This document shows positions 44,701 through 56,495 of a stretch of DNA of 64,000 nucleotides, piece by piece. The stretch's first letter is position 1. Every line of letters starts with the position of its first letter. The notes under the pieces were generated by a model. It was given only the letters and a program-made list of their open reading frames with translations, had not been told where the DNA came from and did not search any database. Both the position numbers and the translations under genes were made by a program. Source of the stretch: Beverwykella pulmonaria (Eukaryota > Ascomycota > Dothideomycetes > Pleosporales > Melanommataceae); the NCBI GenBank assembly GCA_001599595.1, contig BCHH01000005.1, positions 3,078,971 through 3,142,970 of the forward strand. Reading direction: 5' to 3'.

Positions 44701-45779
44701 TATTTGACAATATCACGAACGAGATAAGTTCGAAATTTCCCTCACATTCGCCGTCCTTGATAGCACAAGTCGCATGCCTTTGTCCGCCCTTTCTCTTTCT
44801 CCTACAAACCTCTTTCTCTACCTTTGCATAACGAAATTATTTCTTCATATCCACTGTTCACCATGTTCTGTTGGTTACCCTCACGTCTATACCATCTGAG
44901 AGTTACTTTGTGTTTTGATGACATACGCCCATATACGTGCTGGTCGGGCACTGATTTCAGAGAGGTGGAAATGGACTGCGTGTTGAAAACGCGCCTATTC
45001 GTCCAATGGAGAGGTTTGGGTAATTGCTTTTACCACTCCCCCACGAGGTCTGATACGTCTTTGATCCTCGAATAGGTAGGTCGCGTAGAAACTGAAGCGT
45101 TATATGGGCTAATAAGTTGTATCATCATTCTATTCGAAATGGAATAAAGTGTATTGAAAGATAATTTAAATCAGATTATGCCATTTCTTTGGATAAAAAA
45201 AAGCGACTGTATATAGACGAGTCAAATGAAATATTATCTGGATTTACTGAATTGCGATCAAAAACTGCAGTGCTGGGCCGTAGGAACCGAGCCTCGATTT
45301 CGAGTCCATCACTCCATAATAAAAATACAAGTTCTGGAGTGCTCAAGAACTCAGAGTCAGCAGTTCCAATTTGGAGGAATATTTCATTATAAGAACTGGG
45401 ATGAGATGGCCAATCGAGGGAGATGCGACCAAGTCCAATATTTGTGCATTCTGCTCATGTCCAGCAACAACTGCCGTGTTGTTTATTGTAAAAAGTGAAT
45501 GCTTACATGAAGGAGGGAAATATCAAACAATTTCATACATACAATAATATGATGGTCTCAATGTGGGTTAAGGCAGCAGTCCACAGGTAAGTTACTGCAG
45601 GTCATGTTCCACTTCTCAGTAATTGGAAAAGCACATAGAGGAACAACGACAATAGTGGGCTGAAGAGAGATGCCTCTGGGTTGAGACGCGGACTACCATT
45701 TTAAAGGTCCGACCTCTTCTCTTTGATACATTTGTAGATACTTCAACCACAGCAACCGCAACCGCAACCGCAATACACC
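44701..45779. other. Convergent 3' flanks, no supported gene
   Basis: About 1.1 kb lies between SER2 and the HET locus. It turns AT-rich after about 45080. Open frames of 60-90 codons are unsupported. A hexanucleotide repeat is at 45752-45773. Confidence 0.5.
45752..45773. repeat. (GCAACC)n microsatellite
   Basis: Three and a half copies of GCAACC lie directly beyond the 3' end of the HET locus. Confidence 0.7.
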
Positions 45780-46283
45780 TTAAAGAACTCTTGCCTTAGG
45801 TGTAGGAAGCTGAACTTTGCATACCCCGATGTTTGAAAATAGGGCCATTCCAGCTAGTAAGCCTCTATATTTATTGTAGGCCTCCATCATTCCAAGCTCT
45901 ACCGAAATTATGTCTGGAAGCTTTACCTTTGGTCGTTGTGGCTTGAGAAACTGTGCTATCATCCCTGCTGCACCCCATATGTTCCTTTCAATTACTTCAA
46001 CCAGTTCTTGTGGGATACCTACTGGATACCCTTGCTGCATCAAAAGAAGTACCATAGCTTCTCTACCACTATTTGCCGCGGATATGACTACCTCCTCGGC
46101 TCGCTGATCTAGAAGAAGTGCCATGATATCTTTTCCGTTCTGTGGATTTTTTATTGACGCTTCAACAACCTCTTTCGTGATCTTTACTTCTTTCCCTCGC
46201 TGCACTAGAAATAATTCCATTAACTCTTTCCCGCTCTGTGTATTCCTTGCTGCAGCCTCAACTACCCCTTCTGTGATCTTTAC
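45780..46283 (-). pseudogene. C-terminal repeat tail of HET gene, cut off by in-frame stop
   Basis: This continues in the same frame as the HET gene directly after a TAA at 46286-46284. It encodes about 167 residues: further 32-residue repeats (VKITEGVVEAAARNTQSGKE, VKITKEVVEASIKNPQNGKD, then a shortened unit) and a unique end (NKYRGLLAGMALFSNIGV). The repeats match the one before the stop, so the tail clearly belongs to the same ancestral protein. It has no start of its own except downstream Mets. Unless the stop is an error or read through, it is not translated. Confidence 0.75.
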
Positions 46284-47480
46284 TTATTCACCTCGCTGCC
46301 TAAGAAGAAGGTTCATCACCTCTTTTCCGCTTTGTGTATTTCTTGCTGCAGCTTCAAGTACCTCATTTGTAACATCAACTTCGTCTCCTTTTTGCGTAAG
46401 GAAAAGGGCTACGTTTTTTACATTACTATACTCTGCAAGTTCTGCAAAAACAATTACAGAGGAGAGGTTGCATAGAAATTCTGGAATGGTCGCATGAAGA
46501 AGGGTAGATGTGCCAAACAAGAAGACCATAGTGTCGCCCATGACTTCCTCAACGGTCTTCTCATAGTTTGGACGCAGTTTAGCACTATTCTTAGCGTCTG
46601 AAGATATACCTAGTAAGGCGTATATCTTATCCCGCGGGTCACTTGCTTCACTTCCCTTGAACTTCATCAGGAGGGTATGCAAGTTCCGCTTCTGATTCCA
46701 CCAGGAATCTTTCCTCGACGAACCCGGCATAATATCTAGGACCGCTTGGCAATGGGGATCTGGTGTCGTGCCAATAAGCCACGGTGCGAGGGCGAAGATG
46801 TGCGCTAAGACAAACTTAGTGCCACAATAAACGACGGCTTCGTTCGCGTTGGCGACTTCTTGCAAGATCCAAACTCTCTTGAACCATGCCCTTTCTAAGA
46901 GCGAAGTTATCCCTTCGCGCTGTTTAGTTTCGAAGCTTAGATGCTGACTACTTAGGATAGATTGCACCTTGAACCAAAGGTCTGTCCAGCGCTTATCAGT
47001 GGGTTTCCAATCCTGACATGGGTCCTCCAGCTTCATACTCTCTTCGTACAGGCGCCGTAGAGAATCCATAACAACGTTCGTCTCATCTGTTGAATTGCCC
47101 AACCAGAAAATGACCCTTTGCGCTTGACCGTATATCGTCCCCATTTGCTCGATTTGATGCCGTTTCTCTTTCATAACCTCTTGATTAATGCAAATTGCGT
47201 CAATCCAAAGGATCCGGTCTTCGTCCTGATAACGCAATTTTTGAAGCGCGAAGAAGAGATTTTGAGTGACATCAAACCACATCCCATTCATCTTTATGCG
47301 GTCCGTCTTTCGACTGTCGCCCCATGTATATGACAAAGCCTCATAAGGAATCGCATCATCGCCGTATTGCCAGGCCTGAATAAGCTGACACTCGATGACC
47401 ATCTCTTCACCTTTGAAGAGGTGTAGCAGTCGAAAACCAGGCCTATCGAGGTTGATCGGTTCGTATTTGAAAGTGTTCAT
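46284..47480 (-). CDS. HET domain protein, truncated by an in-frame stop
   Basis: HET domains occur in ascomycete heterokaryon-incompatibility and related cell-death proteins. Met 47480 starts MNTFKYEPINLDRPGFRLLH. The domain includes YEALSYTWGDSRKTDRI (about 46-62), LRYQDEDRILWIDAICINQE (about 83-102), EQMGTIYGQAQRVIFWLG, and then ERAWFKRVWILQEVANANE near 200. SEASDPRDKIYALLGIS near 285 is the usual downstream motif. A 32-residue repeat starts near 365 (DVTNEVLEAAARNTQSGKEV) and the frame hits TAA at codon 399. The full ancestral product would have had about 566 residues. The HET domain itself is complete, so a 398-residue product could still act. A solo LTR sits about 190 bp upstream of the start. 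Confidence 0.82.
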   Translation of the reverse strand: MNTFKYEPINLDRPGFRLLHLFKGEEMVIECQLIQAWQYGDDAIPYEALSYTWGDSRKTDRIKMNGMWFDVTQNLFFALQKLRYQDEDRILWIDAICINQEVMKEKRHQIEQMGTIYGQAQRVIFWLGNSTDETNVVMDSLRRLYEESMKLEDPCQDWKPTDKRWTDLWFKVQSILSSQHLSFETKQREGITSLLERAWFKRVWILQEVANANEAVVYCGTKFVLAHIFALAPWLIGTTPDPHCQAVLDIMPGSSRKDSWWNQKRNLHTLLMKFKGSEASDPRDKIYALLGISSDAKNSAKLRPNYEKTVEEVMGDTMVFLFGTSTLLHATIPEFLCNLSSVIVFAELAEYSNVKNVALFLTQKGDEVDVTNEVLEAAARNTQSGKEVMNLLLRQRGE

Positions 47481-48793
47481 CTCGGTACTATGGACCTGAA
47501 TGGGAGGGATAAGATTGGCCGGTCTAATAATAAGAAGGTATCAACAGCAGATAACTTATATATGCGTCTTCTACGAATTGATGCAAAACAGGATACAATA
47601 ATCTTTACAAACCAAAGGGAGACAGTTGGATTATAAAGAAGATAATGTTGCTTGAGTGAAGAGATAAACATATTGTAAGCCGAGGACACCATAATGTCAC
47701 GTGGATATGCCACTGACTAATCAGTCCGTCATATATATATCAGCTGTACATACATCACATACAATACACATATGGACACCTCTTCCTCCACACTCCAGCT
47801 TACACATATACTTCTGATGAAGACTAGGATGAAGGTGAAAGCTACATTGCAGCCTAGATCTGGTCCTTGCTGCTTGGCTAGCCACGGGTCCTAATTTTGG
47901 TTCCATGGTGGCCCCTGTTCCGGGTGCCTAGTACTTGTAAAGAAGAGTTATCTGTCGTACTAATGGCTGAGTGTAGTTCGGGGTAGATAGGAGTGTATTG
48001 TAGGAGAGACGAATCGCTGCCAAGCCACGTTGGCAGCGGGAAACACTAATAGACTAAATCGCATGGCACCTGAGTCATATCCGTACAGGCCCGGTACCGG
48101 CCTTACTCATACCCATCATATACGGCATGTACAGGTCAAAGTCCCCCTCATATTTTCCGGTACGGTTGGTTTTCCGCCACGCATGGAGGGACATTACTCG
48201 TGTCATTTCTAATGTCTAACCCAAAGGGCTCTAGCGTGCTAATAACCCTTAGCTTATTAGTTCGTTCTACGGTACCAACTCTTCTTTGCGACGACGCTTC
48301 AATGGCCCCAAATTATCAAGAGCTCAACAGAAATCGCGAATCCGTTCAGTCTGTTGCCGCGATTACTTCAGATATCAACAGTCGTCCCAATCATACGCTG
48401 GTGCATGGCTCGGTCAGCAGCAATACGAGGCCGCTATGCCCAAAACACGCCCTTTAATACATTTTTTCAAGTTATGCCGTCGTTTTAAATGTCGGGCAGT
48501 CGGCCATCGGGATTCCACAATCTCAAATCCGCTCCGTCCATCAACATCGTCCTGCTCCATCCTTCCTCCTAATGTGTCCCTTTTTACAAACCAATTTTTT
48601 TTTAACGCATAGCTCTCCCGGACGAACGCAGCAGGGCAGTGAAGAATCAACTCGGTCCTTTTCCCTCTTTTTTCGATTTTCTCATTTATCAAGCGAAACC
48701 GAAATCGAGCAACGGGATTGGTATAAGCGGAGTTCACTTCTCCGGATACTGAAACCCGCAGCCATTTGAGCGCAATACGTCCGATTTCATGTT
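47481..48793. other. Divergent region, HET gene / Zn2Cys6 gene, with solo LTR
   Basis: Besides the solo LTR (47674-47804), no gene is supported. Near 48065-48180 there are several GGTACC/GTACAGG-type palindromic pieces (CCGGTACCGG at about 48092). The last 250 bp before 48794 are CT- and T-rich. Confidence 0.5.
47674..47804 (+). mobile_element. Solo LTR of a Copia-type retrotransposon
   Basis: This 131-bp sequence starts TGTAAGC and ends GCTTACA, a 7-bp terminal inverted repeat with TG...CA ends. It is flanked by a 5-bp direct repeat, CATAT at 47669-47673 and 47805-47809, the target-site duplication. It is almost identical to the 131-bp sequence at 61916-62046 in the other orientation, which adjoins the Copia body. 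No internal element sequence lies beside it, so it is a solo LTR left by recombination. Confidence 0.9.
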
Positions 48794-50756
48794 ATGGAGC
48801 CTTCAGCTGGTATCCCTGCACCGTACGGCCATGCTTGTGCTGGTTGCTCTCGAGCAAAGTGCCGGTGTGTCACCCGAGTTGGAGGTAGCTGCGAAAGATG
48901 CCACCGCCTAGGGAAGGAATGCGCCCCAGCTGATCTGGTGCGAAAGCGCCGGCCCAAGAAATCAACTCCTGCAACTCGAAGGTCGCAGCTCGAAGACAAA
49001 CTGAATCACTTAGTGTCATTGCTCCAGGCACAGCACGCCCAGCCTTCTCTCAATGCTTCCGAATATGCGCCTTTGGATCCACATGCGCCACCTCACTCCG
49101 TGATGGTTCCTAATATGGTTGAAGAATCATTTCCAAATGGCCAAAACGCAGCATACCAAAGTCTAACGCCGATTACTATGGCGTCTAAATCCACAGCTCC
49201 CGTTTCCCCAGCTTCGAACAATAGTGGAATACACGCAAATGCAGCCTCACGAATGAAGGCAGAGCAAGACCTCTATACCTTTCGCACCCACCACCTCAAA
49301 TGGTTCCCTTTTATATACCTACCAGCTGAAATGACAGTCGTAGAAATGCAGAGTGAACGGCCTTTTCTCTGGTTGACTATCCAGGCAGTCTCTGCGCGCT
49401 TACCTACGTTACAGAGCGATCTTGGCATGCAGATTCGGAGGATTTTAGCAACAAGGGTCGTCGTTGAAGGGGAGCGGAGCATGGATCTACTCCTGGGATT
49501 GCTTGTCTTCACATCATGGTAGGTAATCAGAGGAATATCGACTATGTCACAAAAGTCTAAAGTGTCAAGGTCATTCTACTTTGCACGTGGAAAGCCGCTA
49601 CTTGGCATGATGTCAAATTTTGCGAAGTCGATGATGACCGACCTCCGGCTTGATAGGCTAGGGGGGGACAGGACATCAACAGAAGCCCCGGTCGCGACCT
49701 TCAACTGTCAGAAACCTTGGACCCTTCTGGAGCCATCACAATGTAATGGTATCCGGAACAATGAAGAGAGACGGGCACTACTAGCTTGTTTTGTTCTGAC
49801 TGCTACGTAAATTTCTCCTACTACCAACCCTTTTGTCAAAATAGGACCTAATTTTCTCAGACTCTCTTTCATCGCTGGGCACGACCCCATGCGGTGGGGG
49901 CCTCATATGGACGAAGCCGTTTTTAAGTTATCTACAGAATTCGAGTGTCCTGAAGATGAGGTTCTGGTGGCCATCGTCCGGATTTCGAAGGTCTCAGAAG
50001 ACGCAGCGAACTTGATCAGGTATGGGCCAGAGGACCCTGAGCATACTCGACCGGCCTTGATTCATGTAAAATCATTACGGGATGCTTTGGACCAAGTGAG
50101 AAAGACCCTGTCTGACAAAATGCTCTGCGATAGTAAGGCCTCTCTTCTAATATAGCATCGACACCCACTAAAAGCCAACAGAGACCGTTCTTTCGTATTT
50201 GCATTGCACTGAAGTTCTCATTCATGAAATTGCATTATTCCAGCTACCGCCAGTACCATTTTATCGGATGTTCGATGTTCGACGTTTCGAATACCTGCAC
50301 GTATGTGTCCAATCGATCAAATTTGGCCTCGACAACTTTCTCTCTTTTACCCTTGATGAATTCACCAGCGTCAACTTCGCCATAATGTTGCAATTTTCCC
50401 ATTGCATACAAGTTCTTCACCGGCTATCGTGTTTACAGGATCTCGGCTGGGATCGCCAGTTAATTAGGGCTACTGTAGACGTGCTAGACTATCTGGAGCA
50501 GGTCGCTACGCGAATGGACAGGGCTGACGAACATTGGAGGGTGGATGCAACTACTGAGGAGATCAGTGTATTTGCGAGGGGCGCGACGTTGATGAGAGCT
50601 GCGGCACCAGTGTGGGCGGTTGCGTTAGACAAAGCTGATGCCGAGCCTGCGCAGCATGATGGGAATGAACCTGTGAGGAATGTTTTGGATGATACCTTGA
50701 TGGAGTTTTCGGACGAGAAGTGGTTTATAGATGTGTTTGGTTCATGGAATGTTTGA
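48794..50756 (+). CDS. Zn(II)2Cys6 transcription factor
   Basis: Four exons, 48794-49518, 49570-49806, 49861-50132 and 50182-50756, join in frame to give 602 residues. The zinc cluster has Cys 15, 18, 25, 33, 36 and 43 (CAGCSRAKCRC then SCERCHRLGKEC), matching C-x2-C-x6-C-x7-C-x2-C-x6-C. A basic linker (RKRRPKKS) and short coiled-coil dimer region (LEDKLNHLVSLLQAQ) follow. The middle part has the features of the fungal-specific regulatory region (HLKWFPFIYLPAEMTV, LLLGLLVFTSW). It is probably a nuclear DNA-binding regulator recognising CGG half-sites. A DHA2 transporter gene starts 412 bp downstream on the same strand, a pairing often seen when the regulator controls the pump. Confidence 0.87.
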
Positions 50757-51168
50757 TTAGATATTTATATTATTTGACATATTTGCCTGGAGGTCGAATG
50801 ATACAGATATGGGCGTTTGATACATATCAGGATTGATAACGGCTGGACAGTTAAATGATGTCATCTCTACTCTTCATTGTCTTCGACGTCAAAGAATGTG
50901 ATTCAGGAAAGGAGCAGCATTATCAGTCCGGACGAAAACCTGGGCGGGATTGGTAGGTTGTTAGGGCGGTGATTGGAAATTGCGAACGGGATTGGGAACA
51001 GCGGCATTCACCGGTACCGATCTCACTCCGCCGTCCAGGCACCGCAACTTCGCCTAACGGGATAAAAACATCACAATTGCCTCTTGGCCTATCCTCCTGT
51101 TGATTCATTTACATTCTGCACTTTACATATTCTCTTTCTCCGCTCTCGCAGACTTTCAGTGCTTCACA
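50757..51168. promoter_or_regulatory. Upstream region of the DHA2 transporter gene
   Basis: This 412-bp stretch lies between the Zn2Cys6 gene and the transporter start. CGG/CCG triplets occur near 50927 and 51030 (CGGACG, CTCCGCCG), possible half-sites for a zinc-cluster factor. The assignment is inference only. Confidence 0.35.
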
Positions 51169-53431
51169 ATGCCGCCCGTTGCAGAAGGAACAATAATAGA
51201 CACTACAGAATCTTCACCACCAATTTCTACATCTGCAAACGAAGTGGAATTAGACGAGAAGACGCTCAGCTCACATTCTCACACCCATGAATCGCCTAAC
51301 AACGAATCAACAGAAGTGAAGACGGAAGAAAACTTGGAGTACCTGACCGGAACGAAGGTTGTTCTTGCCGTAGGTAGTATAACTCTGGCGTGTTTCTTGT
51401 TATTGCTGGATATGACTATCCTGGCAACTGTGAGTGCTTCTCATCACCACTGCTACTTCTATCAGCAAGTATGTCTTGCTGACCATTGAAGGCCGTTCCT
51501 CAAATCACAAGTACCTTTCATTCTCTGCCGGATGTTGCATGGTACGCCGGAGCCTACCAGCTCGCAACGTAAGTGGCCTTCGCAACCCCTCTACGGTATC
51601 CATACACTCTGCTGACAAATTTACCCTGTAGTTCATCACTCCAACCGCTCACCGGCAAGATATATACCCACTTCAACGCCAAGGTTAGCCGACATCGTGG
51701 TGCACCACAAATTGAGCCAATGCTAACAGCCCGCTAGCACACGTTTTTGATCTTCTTTTTCGTCTTCGAACTTGGATCATTGATATGTGGGGTAGCCAAC
51801 TCCTCTTCAATGCTAATTGGAGGACGAGTGCTTGCCGGTTGCGGAGGATCGGGGATGATGAATGGTGGCATGACTGTTATTGCAGGCTCAGTCCCGCTCG
51901 TTAAACGTCCTTGTGAGTTTTAATGTCGTATCGCGTTTGAGGCTTAACTAAATCATTGCGATACAGTATATACGGGAATTGTAATTGGAGGTATGTTCGC
52001 TGCAATGCAAAGAGTTTGTGATAAGGCGCTAACGATGATATACAGTCGCTCAGTTGGGGATCGTCATTGGACCCTTGATCGGAGGTATATTCACAGTTCT
52101 TAGACGAGCCTCCTTCTATGACCACAACGGAGACTGACTGTTGTGACTGAATCTAGGCGCTCTGACCGAGTACACAAGCTGGCGGTGGTGTAAGAAGCTC
52201 TCTTTACTCCTGTAAATGTGCGACATGGACTGACTATGTGGGTTCAAGGCTTCTTCATAAACCTTCCCATCGGAGGACTTGTAGCTTTCCTACTCTTCAT
52301 TGTTGACATCCCCGATCTCACAGTCAAGCCTCCCTTTTCACTCACCCTAGTACGAAAAGTCCTGCCGGAACTCGATCTCTTCGGCTTTTCGCTCTTCGCA
52401 CCGGCTGCCGTCATGTTCCTCCTGGCGATCCAATTTGGTGGCGACACGCATCCCTGGAACAGCTCAATTGTCATCGGGTTGTTTTGCGGCGCAGGGGCCA
52501 CCATCATCTTGTTCATACTCTGGGAAATTCGAATCGGTGATCGAGCCATGATACCTGCTTCTATCGTTCGAAAACGGATTGTGTGGGCGAGCACTGGGCA
52601 TGGAGCATTCCTAATGGCCTCGACCTTCGTCACGGGCTATTACATGCCAATATACTTCCAGGCTGTTAGGGGCGCTGGTCCGACAATGAGCGGCGTGTAT
52701 TTGTTGCCTAGTATTGTAACCTCGTTGCTGGTCGTGATTATATCTGGAGTGGGAGGTAAGCCAACAATACAGCGCATTGAAATGTTTCAACAGCTGACTC
52801 CTGACAGTTCCGAAATTTGGCTACTATCTTCCATGGGCAGTTTTCTCTGGTGCCGTAACCGCCATAGCTAATGGTCTCATCTCTACATTCTCGCCTACAA
52901 CAAGTACTGCGACGTGGGTTGGATACCAGATACTTCTAGGTGTTGGCCGAGGAACTGGCATGCAAATAGTGAGCTTCAATCTACCACGACTGATAATACA
53001 GCGCTAATATACACTAGGGAATAATCGCCGTCCAGAACGCTCTACGAGCAGACCAAATCCCTGTCGGCATCGCATTCGTCATATTCTTCCAGAGCTTCGC
53101 CGGGGCCATCTCCATCGTCATCGCCACAACAATTTTCAGGCAAAGCCTCGTCACCGGCTTAGGAAAATATGCGCCTTCGGTGTCGTCGCAGGTGGCATTG
53201 GCAGCAGGTGGTGGTGCGCAAGCTGTGCGCTCGCTTGTTCCGCAAGGTAGTAAAGAGTTAGGCGGCCTTTTGCGGGCGTACGCCAATAGTTTCGACCATG
53301 TTTTCTACTTGCTGGTTGCATTTGGTGTTTTGACTTTTGCTTTTGCATGGGGAACGGGATGGAAAGATATCAGGGGGAAGAAGACAATCACAAACGTAAA
53401 CGAGAAGGTTGAAGGGGCTGAGGCCGTTTGA
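51169..53431 (+). CDS. MFS drug-efflux transporter, DHA2 (14-helix) type
   Basis: Ten exons keep frame: 51169-51429, 51492-51568, 51632-51683, 51738-51912, 51967-51990, 52046-52084, 52157-52189, 52249-52755, 52808-52968 and 53018-53431 (580 residues). Typical DHA2 features are [11 protein letters not shown] in helix 1, [19 protein letters not shown], the motif C region [19 protein letters not shown] and the [13 protein letters not shown] junction restored by splicing. A hydrophilic head of about 60 residues precedes helix 1. Relatives are fungal toxin and multidrug proton antiporters of the plasma membrane. The neighbouring zinc-cluster gene may regulate it. The substrate is unknown, and no polyketide or peptide synthase is in the window. 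Confidence 0.9.
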
Positions 53432-53700
53432 GAGTCTCCCGGCGGTATATAACGTGGGCTTGCTTGTGAAGAGAGGTGATTAGATTGAGAAGTAAGGATT
53501 GTTCTAATAGAGGAGGCTCATTGAGAAAAGATAGAATACCCTGGCACACCCTCGTAATATAGATGAATTTCCAAGGCTATAGATAAAGTAGCAAGACATT
53601 TCTTCTCGAAGATGTTCATGTGCGCCCACTAATCGAAACAAGGTTATTTGGTGTCTTGAATGATTGCGACCAACTGTCCTTCAATTTCCTCTCCTCTCCT

Positions 53701-54411
53701 CTACGACACGGTAATAGAACTACTCCCACTACTTGTATGACTCCCATTTGTGTACCCTTCAGTAGCCAGAATCATATAATTATGCCGTCCCAGCTTCATC
53801 CCCGCCTTACTCCACGCATCGAAATGTTTGCCCGTCGTAATCGTTCCGCCAACTCTCTTTTCCGTCCTCACAGACCAGTACTGCTGAAAGGTCCGTGTCC
53901 CCTCGATAGAAGGCTTGTTGACGCGTGTGCTTTGATAGAGCTCGTAGGTACCTTCTTCGAAGGTGAAGTTCCCTTTGTAGGTCCAGGGCTCGCCCGGTTC
54001 AAGAGTACCGTATGAATCCACGATGTAGTATTCGATGAGGGGAGAGTTTGTCCAGCCGTAGAGGGAGAGGTATCCGGGGCCAGTGGGGGTATATGTGCCC
54101 GTGTACTTGACGGTCCTATGTGTTGCGTTTGTCAGTACGGCATATTATTGTTGCAGTTTTGGGGACTTAAAGTACCGCGAGCCTCCAGGCGACCATCCTT
54201 TTCCGCATACGAATCCGCCGGTTTTCCCTTGCCATGTCACGCTATAGGAACCCCCATTACCATTTTTGCAGTTGTAGTTGCCACTACCTTCTTGCCATGA
54301 CGACCAGTAAAAGCCTTGACGTGGGGCTAGTTCTGCGGGTTCGGGTGCAGGAACACTGAGTACTTCTGGGATGATGGAAGCGGCTGCTGCAAGAAGTGAG
54401 AAAAAGTGCAT
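53701..54411 (-). CDS. Secreted GH11 endo-1,4-beta-xylanase
   Basis: Exons 54411-54176 and 54115-53701 join at CG|GTACTT...CATAG|G to give 216 residues, the usual GH11 length. The enzyme cuts the xylan backbone of plant hemicellulose outside the cell. It has a signal peptide ([19 protein letters not shown]) and a short pro-region ending APRQ. The jelly-roll core has [36 protein letters not shown] with the nucleophile Glu107, and [17 protein letters not shown] with the acid/base Glu198. Both catalytic residues and their contexts are intact. There is no carbohydrate-binding module. The gene converges with the DHA2 transporter gene, 269 bp apart. Confidence 0.93.
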
Positions 54412-56495
54412 GTTTGCGGCTTGGAAATTCAAACTTTACCACTGAGCCTACAAAGCTGGTATTCTCTCTTTATGTGTCGTTGAGCACTGGTTAAGGTCAA
54501 CAGGCCAAGATGGTTTTATTAGATATCCACGTTCATGTTGCTTTGGCTTGTACCAAGAATATCTCGTTTAGCCTGATGGCGTTGCGGGTCTTTCCTGATT
54601 GGCCCCCGTCCTTTTAGTTGCCGACCACCGGCACTTCTATGCTCGTTAATCAAGACCAATCGGAAGGCGTGAACGCCCCGACCCTTGTGGTGGGTCTACC
54701 ATACAACTACATCACAACGTCAAACGATTAGGATGGGAGTCTATCCTTCATCTATCGATCGTGTCACCGTTGGAGATAATTAGTGTTGCTTGAGAGTGTT
54801 GGTTTGAAAATTGATAAGAATGAATAATACAAAATGTCGAGCGTTTTGACGTAGTGCTTCTGTCAGCATTTTCCATTTGACGTCTTTGTTATCATTTGTA
54901 CACCTACTACATGTAGTTTAAATTCCGCGTATTGAGCTACAAGTGGAGCTTGCCGAAACGTGTTATGGCAAAATCCTCCCTAGTAGTGAAGGGACCATCG
55001 GTGTTTCCATATTGCCAAGATAGGTCCTAACTACCTCGAAGTACAAGAACTTCGAACAAGCCTTTGATTCCTTCAAACAATATAGTGAATCTGCCGGGTG
55101 CACGCAATCTCGGATTATTTTTGATCACAAGTAACCCATGTTATCAATCTAATTTCTCCCGCTGTGTCCATGAGGCAAAGCCGGGGAAGTGGACCTTTAG
55201 CACTCTTCAATCCAGGTATGCCAAACGCATGGTATATGCGTGACAGCTTATGAAAACTTGTATCTACTCTAGGGAGAGTCAGTAGTGTGGGACCCAGAGC
55301 ACAGTTGTGTTGACCATCAAAATGAAAGTTCCCAGATTCAGGTTGACGCCTCGGCATCAAGGTAACGTCAAATGGCATAATGTGCGGACATCCGGATCAT
55401 GAAATCGGGCCCATATCATCAAAACGACTTGGCCGAGTCCACTCTTTCTGCGATACTAACAAAACTGTTGGTCGATTCAATATTCAGTGTTCACTAAAGC
55501 ATCTTGGCTTGTATCAATCCAATATACTGTTATCAGTAAATGCTTGGCCAAAACTCCAACTAACTGAAAAGCATGATTTCAAAATTATGCATTCACGGTG
55601 TGTATTTTTATCAAGTTTCTTGTAAACATGGGTGGTGTGATTTAGGGGGCTTATCTTGGCAATGACTTTTTGGATGGCACACTCAGCGGTGTTCCAAGCT
55701 AGTCAAGGTCTGCACTCGAGAGAATCCCATCATTTTGGTCTTTTAACAGGCGAAGAATTATGCTATGATCCCCACGTTGGCCGTTTGCTTCCAAGGTCCG
55801 GTTGATATCGGAACAATAGCCGCTGCTAAATAGCAGCCACCTCTCGCGAATCCGGGGTGTCAGGCTTCCCCACAATAGATATGTGTGCCTTGCAAGGATC
55901 CTGCAGGAAAATTTAATCTATTTATTAATGGCTGACAAGAGCAGCTACCCGAATACGCACCACAGCGCAAAGCACAAGTCTATTGGTGGCTCTTTCTACG
56001 AGGTATCTTGTACTAGTCAAACATCAGCATCAAGGTACTCATATTCTTAACGATTGATAAGATCCAATGTTGCTGGACGTAGTCGGGACTTGTGACAGAC
56101 ATAGCACAATTTTACTACAGGGAATTTAAATTCATTTTAAGAACGCGCACAGTTCCCTAGATGTTTAAACAACACTTATGTGCACCCTGAGCACCTGACA
56201 AAATTTTGAGTTTAAATCATGGCAGTTTATTGGGCATAGCTACTGGTTTGGCATATCCGTACTACCAAACAAATCATTGTCCGCTTCTCTTAAGCCAGCC
56301 ATGTATGCATAAACCATCCACCGCATGTGAGGCCCGAGGCTAACACAAATTGTTGAAATATTGAATGTACACCTCGAAGCCTATCCATGCCATGCTTGCC
56401 AACTTTCCGCTCCATTCGTCGATCTAGTTCAGCTGCAAGAAAGAAGCGAAAGACTCTCACTACCTCCCTCCGTGCCAAATGTGAACAATGGCTGT
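54412..56495. other. 2.1-kb AT-rich intergenic region
   Basis: No supported gene. Open frames are all under 100 codons. The stretch from about 55890 to 56260 is particularly AT-rich, with TTTAAATT runs. No LTR ends or terminal inverted repeats were found by eye. RIP-degraded repeat sequence is possible but cannot be shown. Confidence 0.5.
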
